Source of the DNA: Bacteroides oleiciplenus YIT 12058
GTDB taxonomy: Bacteria; Bacteroidota; Bacteroidia; Bacteroidales; Bacteroidaceae
NCBI RefSeq assembly: GCF_000315485.1
Contig: NZ_JH992945.1
Coordinates: 186,001-250,000, forward strand
DNA: 64,000 nucleotides
Direction: 5' to 3'
The notes beneath the pieces are model-generated. The model saw only the letters and a program-made list of their open reading frames with translations. It was not told where the DNA came from and did no database searches. Shown piece by piece: positions 60,719-64,000 of the stretch. The position numbers and the translations under genes were made by a program. Numbering within the stretch: position 1 is the first letter of the stretch; the number at the start of each line of letters is the position of its first letter.

Positions 60719-62449
60719 TCATTGATATATGTAATAATTCGTTTGAAATGGCTGTAATTTAGGCTTGTTTGCCTCTTTTGTTCCGTCTCTGATTCGATGA
60801 TTACCTTTGGTGTGAAAACGTCTGAAATCGCCCCAAAATAGTTCATCTGCATTTGCCTTTGGTCGGATTGTTCCCCAAACATATCGCCGTAATAGTTTGG
60901 GTAACATCATGGAAACAAACAGTAACGCTATACATTGGTGATTCAATAGTTTGGGCACAACGATTCGGCTGATAGTTCGTTCATGTTTATGTATGAAGAT
61001 AGGCACCGGGAAAACCAAAGGCCGATCAATATACAATAGTTCGGGTGTGTATGCGCGTACTGGTTCATCCTCTGTTATTGGTTCGGGTACATTTGCGTTT
61101 GTTTCTTCGCTTACTGATTCGGTTAATAGTTCAGGCAAAGAAATGCCGGATAGTTCGGTTAACATTGTTAGCCTCTGTAATGCTTTGTTTATTTGATCCT
61201 GATAAAACCAACGGGAAATAAAATCTATCAAAGCTACCAAAGCAAAGACAAACGCCGGTGTTTTCGTTTGTGCATCCACATATAAGGCCGGTAAATGTTT
61301 TTCCGGTTCTCTTACCGGTTCTTTTTCCGGGATGATCGGAGCTTTGGCGCGATCTAAAGCCTTTATATTACATTTTAAGTTCGGGCAAATAGAATCATTT
61401 ATAAATGCAGGCATAACCACACCTATACGCGCCGTCTTATCATCAAAGACCGCCGCCCGATCAGGTGCAACCAGCCACACGCCACCAGTCCAGCCGGAAA
61501 GCAAGGGGATAACGTTTGATGCAAAGAAACCTAGCTTTATATCAATTAAAGCGGCTTTTTCCAATGTTGCACAAAGTTCTTTGTGTCCGTTACTGTCTGC
61601 ATCATTATAAGATAAATAAACTTTATTATCTCCGGCAATAGTACGAAGTGAAAAACCGCTTTTTTTGTTTCGTTTGGCTATTTCTTTTACAAAACCGGCG
61701 ACCGCTTTTAATTCGCTTTTCTGAATCTTTATAAATCCGTCTTTTGAAAGATTGGGGTACACAAGCCGGTAATTAGGGAAATATCCGGCAAAATCACAAA
61801 CAAAGGTTTGTTTCTTATCGTTGGTTATTTCTGTAATATTGCCGCCTTCCTGATTACAAACACAAACAGAACACCGGCCAACCATTTCTTTTAAATGTTT
61901 GGGATTGATAAATAATTTTAGGCCGTCAGGCAAAAGCCCGGATGTTTCAATAATTACGGGGTATTCTTTTAATGTACGCCCGTCAGAAGCAACTAAAGCC
62001 GATTTGTAAGGATCAAGATAAATATAATTAAATACCGGTCTTAGAGGATCTTTTGTTACTAATTTAGTGATATTTAGATGTTCCTTTGTAATCCACATAT
62101 CAAAGGAGCAAACAATATTTTCGCGCTCTTCTATTTTGGTAAACCTTGTTTTATTGGCTTGTTTGGTGCCTATCAGCTTTTCAAATTGCCAAACAAGATT
62201 AAAAACCTGATCCACTGGAAAGGAACATTTAAAGCTGTTTATTTGTACAGTCCTAAAATCCGTTATATTTAGTTTGGCATCAACGCAAAGATATTTTATA
62301 TTTATCTCGTTACCGTTGGCATCTTTCAGTTTTGCAAGCTCCGCGGCGGTATAGGTGCCGGGAGCTATTTCTATTTCATTTGTAAAAACGTCGTTTGCTA
62401 TTTTAACCAATTCGGCCAAAATGAGGCCATTAAATTCTTTTTCATTCAT
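60719..62449 (-). CDS. Divergent DnaN-like sliding clamp protein
   Basis: A 576-residue protein. Residues 138-350 follow domains 2 and 3 of the beta clamp: NYIYLDPYKSALVASDGRTL (cf. VASDGHKL in dnaN), DFAGYFPNYRLVYPN (cf. GRYPNYNSVIP), KLGFFASNVIPLLSG and the final RIGVVMPAF. The first 130 residues are diverged. Residues 380-576 form an unusual Pro/Glu tail with repeated P(E/K)LL motifs; the last 60 look less natural and a frameshift is possible. Its host has a normal dnaN at 18813-19937, so this clamp would be element-specific. Function is inferred. Confidence 0.62.
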   Translation of the reverse strand: MNEKEFNGLILAELVKIANDVFTNEIEIAPGTYTAAELAKLKDANGNEINIKYLCVDAKLNITDFRTVQINSFKCSFPVDQVFNLVWQFEKLIGTKQANKTRFTKIEERENIVCSFDMWITKEHLNITKLVTKDPLRPVFNYIYLDPYKSALVASDGRTLKEYPVIIETSGLLPDGLKLFINPKHLKEMVGRCSVCVCNQEGGNITEITNDKKQTFVCDFAGYFPNYRLVYPNLSKDGFIKIQKSELKAVAGFVKEIAKRNKKSGFSLRTIAGDNKVYLSYNDADSNGHKELCATLEKAALIDIKLGFFASNVIPLLSGWTGGVWLVAPDRAAVFDDKTARIGVVMPAFINDSICPNLKCNIKALDRAKAPIIPEKEPVREPEKHLPALYVDAQTKTPAFVFALVALIDFISRWFYQDQINKALQRLTMLTELSGISLPELLTESVSEETNANVPEPITEDEPVRAYTPELLYIDRPLVFPVPIFIHKHERTISRIVVPKLLNHQCIALLFVSMMLPKLLRRYVWGTIRPKANADELFWGDFRRFHTKGNHRIRDGTKEANKPKLQPFQTNYYIYQ

Positions 62450-62453
62450 AACA

Positions 62454-62594
62454 TTAAATAGTTAGATATTTTACACCAAAGTAAAAGCCTAAAGCAAGGC
62501 AAAAAAGCAAGTAAATAGGAAGCAGCCAAAGACCGCCAAACGCGCTAAAGCAGATTAACAAAACTACTATTAGCCAAATAATTACGCCCACCAT
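62454..62594 (-). CDS. 46-residue membrane micro-protein
   Basis: ATG at 62592-62594, TAA at 62454-62456. It is almost wholly hydrophobic (two likely helices, VGVIIWLIVVLLICF and LLPIYLLFCLALGFYF). The gap to the clamp gene is 4 bp and to the upstream ORF 1 bp, so it fits the operon closely. Confidence 0.55.
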   Translation of the reverse strand: MVGVIIWLIVVLLICFSAFGGLWLLPIYLLFCLALGFYFGVKYLTI

Positions 62595-62595
62595 G

Positions 62596-62754
62596 TTAGA
62601 AAGTAGGGTTTTCAAGCTCTTGCAAAAAATCGTCCTCCGTTATACTCTCACATATATTTGAGCCATCAACATAAACACTAAATCCGGTTGCGGTGCGGAA
62701 TACTTCTAATTTGTGCGTTTCTCCGTTTGGGGATTCTATTATATAAGCAGTCAT
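62596..62754 (-). CDS. 52-residue micro-protein
   Basis: ATG at 62752-62754 and TAA at 62596-62598. It has the composition of a folded protein with beta and helical parts (begins MTAYIIESPNGETHKLEVF; ends ITEDDFLQELENPTF). A hairpin (62776-62793) lies 20 bp upstream. No family is recognised. Confidence 0.55.
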   Translation of the reverse strand: MTAYIIESPNGETHKLEVFRTATGFSVYVDGSNICESITEDDFLQELENPTF

Positions 62755-62775
62755 AATATCAAAGTTTAAAGGAAT

Positions 62776-62793
62776 GCCGGGAAACCGCCCGGC
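62776..62793 (-). promoter_or_regulatory. GC-rich hairpin before a micro-ORF
   Basis: GCCGGG (62776-62781) pairs with CCCGGC (62788-62793) around a six-base loop. On the minus strand it precedes a TAAACTTTG-like stretch (complement of 62760-62768) and the 52-residue ORF. It might be an attenuator or a weak promoter region. Confidence 0.35.
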
Positions 62794-62818
62794 GCGGTGG
62801 AATGTTTGTATTATTCGT

Positions 62819-62974
62819 TTATGTTATGCAAATTACAGTTCCAAACGTGTTAGGGAATGAACCGTCTTTGTTAAGGCTAACAATAGATATATTATCCCCG
62901 TTATCCTTTATTACATAAACTATAAGTTTTCTAAATCCATATAACCCAATATGATATAATATCTTTTTCTCCAT
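62819..62974 (-). CDS. 51-residue micro-protein
   Basis: ATG at 62972-62974 and TAA at 62819-62821. Sequence looks like a small beta-rich domain (KILYHIGLYGFRKLIVYVIKDNGDNISIV). It starts 4 bp after the preceding ORF's stop. No family is recognised. Confidence 0.5.
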   Translation of the reverse strand: MEKKILYHIGLYGFRKLIVYVIKDNGDNISIVSLNKDGSFPNTFGTVICIT

Positions 62975-62978
62975 AAAT

Positions 62979-63089
62979 TTAAAATTTGTCTGATTGATCG
63001 TTTTTATTTATGAAGTCTTTTAATTTTTTGGGATCGGTGCCAGAGATAAACACCACGGCACCGAATAAAAGCAGCATTAAACAAAACAT
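62979..63089 (-). CDS. 36-residue membrane micro-protein
   Basis: ATG at 63087-63089 and TAA at 62979-62981. A hydrophobic N-terminus (MFCLMLLLFGAVVFIS) is followed by a charged tail (KKLKDFINKNDQSDKF), as in a single-pass membrane peptide. Gaps of 9 and 4 bp to its neighbours suit the operon. Confidence 0.48.
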   Translation of the reverse strand: MFCLMLLLFGAVVFISGTDPKKLKDFINKNDQSDKF

Positions 63090-63098
63090 AGCTTATTA

Positions 63099-63311
63099 TT
63101 AATAAAGTGTTGCACGTTCGTATAAACTTTGCGATATAATGCCATCTTTACAAAGTCCGTCTTTATATTCTCCGAAAGCTATATTAAAATCCAGTTTAAA
63201 AGAATGTTTCTTTTTGTTGGCTTCTCTTTCAAATTCGCCTCCGAACTCTTTGCAGAACACCCAAAAAGATCGGCGTAACTCTTTTTGATTGGTTATCGTA
63301 TATTTTGCCAT
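63099..63311 (-). CDS. Unrecognised small basic protein, 70 residues
   Basis: A charged protein, KKKHSFKLDFNIAFGEYKDGLCKDG in the middle. No family is recognised. It is 2 bp after the gene at 63314 and 9 bp before the next micro-ORF, so it lies in the operon. Confidence 0.6.
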   Translation of the reverse strand: MAKYTITNQKELRRSFWVFCKEFGGEFEREANKKKHSFKLDFNIAFGEYKDGLCKDGIISQSLYERATLY

Positions 63312-63313
63312 GG

Positions 63314-63979
63314 CTATTTCATTTTAAAAGTTATGCCAGCAGGCAACAAAGAACGGTTAACACTGGAAACGAATTTATTAAAATCGTTCTCCGTTACTTT
63401 TGTTTCGTAGTCTTTCCAATTAAAAACAAGCTCGTTACTATGATCGTAATATATCACATTACAAACTGATAACCCGGCATCAAGAACGGCCAGCATAACT
63501 CGCTTTTCATTTTCGGCCTTTTGTTGTTTCTTTTTGCAATCGTTAATTATTTCAGCGCGTTTTTTCTCGTATGCTTTGCGCTTTTCTTCGTCTTTTCGCG
63601 CTTGTACAGCTTCAGGACGATAATAACCCTCGTTTATTCTGTTAGTTATAGTTGTACGTTCTTCATCCGTTAATTTCAAAGTAAAACGTTCATTTTCCGG
63701 CTTATATGGGTTTTCCCATATTTGCCCGGTTAACTCTTCCAGCTTTTTTATAGCCTCGTTAGATTCTCTTTTCCAGCGTTCAACGATACCAAGCGTATAA
63801 AGAAGGTATTTAAAGTATTGTTTATCTTCTGCCTGATAAAGTAAATTATACTCCGTTTCTGTAATACGCAAATAGTTAATTGCAGTTTCTTTGCTGCTGT
63901 TTGTAATATGATAAAACCCGTTTTCAACTGGGTACATTGGCGCGCCGTAATGATTAGACAAATGAAGATCAACGAACAT
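63314..63979 (-). CDS. Unrecognised element protein, possibly starting beyond the window
   Basis: A frame of 221 residues from ATG 63979. It has a coiled-coil, Lys/Glu-rich middle (about 120-165) and a beta-rich start. The frame is still open to the right edge of the window with no stop, so the true start may lie further right. No family is recognised. It heads the visible part of the operon. Confidence 0.6.
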   Translation of the reverse strand: MFVDLHLSNHYGAPMYPVENGFYHITNSSKETAINYLRITETEYNLLYQAEDKQYFKYLLYTLGIVERWKRESNEAIKKLEELTGQIWENPYKPENERFTLKLTDEERTTITNRINEGYYRPEAVQARKDEEKRKAYEKKRAEIINDCKKKQQKAENEKRVMLAVLDAGLSVCNVIYYDHSNELVFNWKDYETKVTENDFNKFVSSVNRSLLPAGITFKMK

Positions 63980-64000
63980 TTTAAACTGTGGGAAACGCTT

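Noticed and set aside
60589..60882. A 97-codon minus-strand frame overlapping the clamp and RHH-like genes
   Set aside because: Its first half reads well, but its second half is the out-of-frame RHH-like gene; I kept it only as support for a possible frameshift in the clamp tail.
56110..64000. A second copy of the tRNA-Asp 3' end as right attachment site
   Set aside because: None was found in the window; the right end is expected outside it.

Overview
The window looks like a chromosomal segment of a gut Bacteroides species (phylum Bacteroidota). Supporting signs are promoters of the TTTG / TAnnTTTG type, a Mpi-like serine invertase, a DUF4835/PorD-type protein next to coaBC, recN and rlmB, a FimA/Mfa-type lipoprotein fimbrial locus, a smalltalk protein beside an HU-like protein and an amidase, and Bacteroidota-type tyrosine recombinases. 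The species cannot be fixed from the sequence alone.

Layout. 1-31 kb is mostly core genome: DUF368 exporter-like protein, thiol peroxidase, HdeD, a Mpi-like invertase, DUF4494 / PLP-binding protein / dihydroorotate-dehydrogenase-like operon, a membrane NDP-sugar 4,6-dehydratase, PhoH, folC, ridA, an exonuclease-coaBC-DUF4835-recN-rlmB-TPR run, dnaN, an SSB-tailed DUF3127 protein, a cell-wall and MBL group (murB), the divergent threonine-to-glycine pair (tdh/kbl) and ferritin. 28-31.6 kb is a compact phage-like replication cassette: initiator-like protein, DnaB helicase, HU-like protein, a 33-residue smalltalk protein and an amidase. It is preceded by four 22-bp iteron-like repeats and a palindrome.

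33.3-47.4 kb is a fimbrial locus on the minus strand. It starts with a tyrosine recombinase, then a 330-bp segment bounded by 22-bp inverted repeats, then DUF3575, DUF3868/OmpA, an Mfa2/FimB anchor and three paralogous fimbrillin-like lipoproteins of 1052, 961 and 655 residues. The only good promoter in the invertible segment points away from the fim genes in this assembly, so the locus appears to be in an OFF orientation. This phase switch is the clearest regulatory system in the window.

47.5-56 kb is core again: an Rpn-type nuclease, lysA, lysC, ftsE, hisH-hisA-hisF-hisIE and purU, ending in tRNA-Asp(GTC). From the tRNA to the window end (56.1-64 kb) lies an AT-rich integrated element. It has an integrase next to the tRNA and a tight minus-strand operon of about 13 genes. 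These include a second tyrosine recombinase, a ParA/MinD ATPase with a large extra C-terminal domain, YopX, a possible ribbon-helix-helix protein, a divergent DnaN-like sliding clamp and several micro-ORFs under 55 codons. The element runs off the right edge, so its far end and attachment repeat are not visible.
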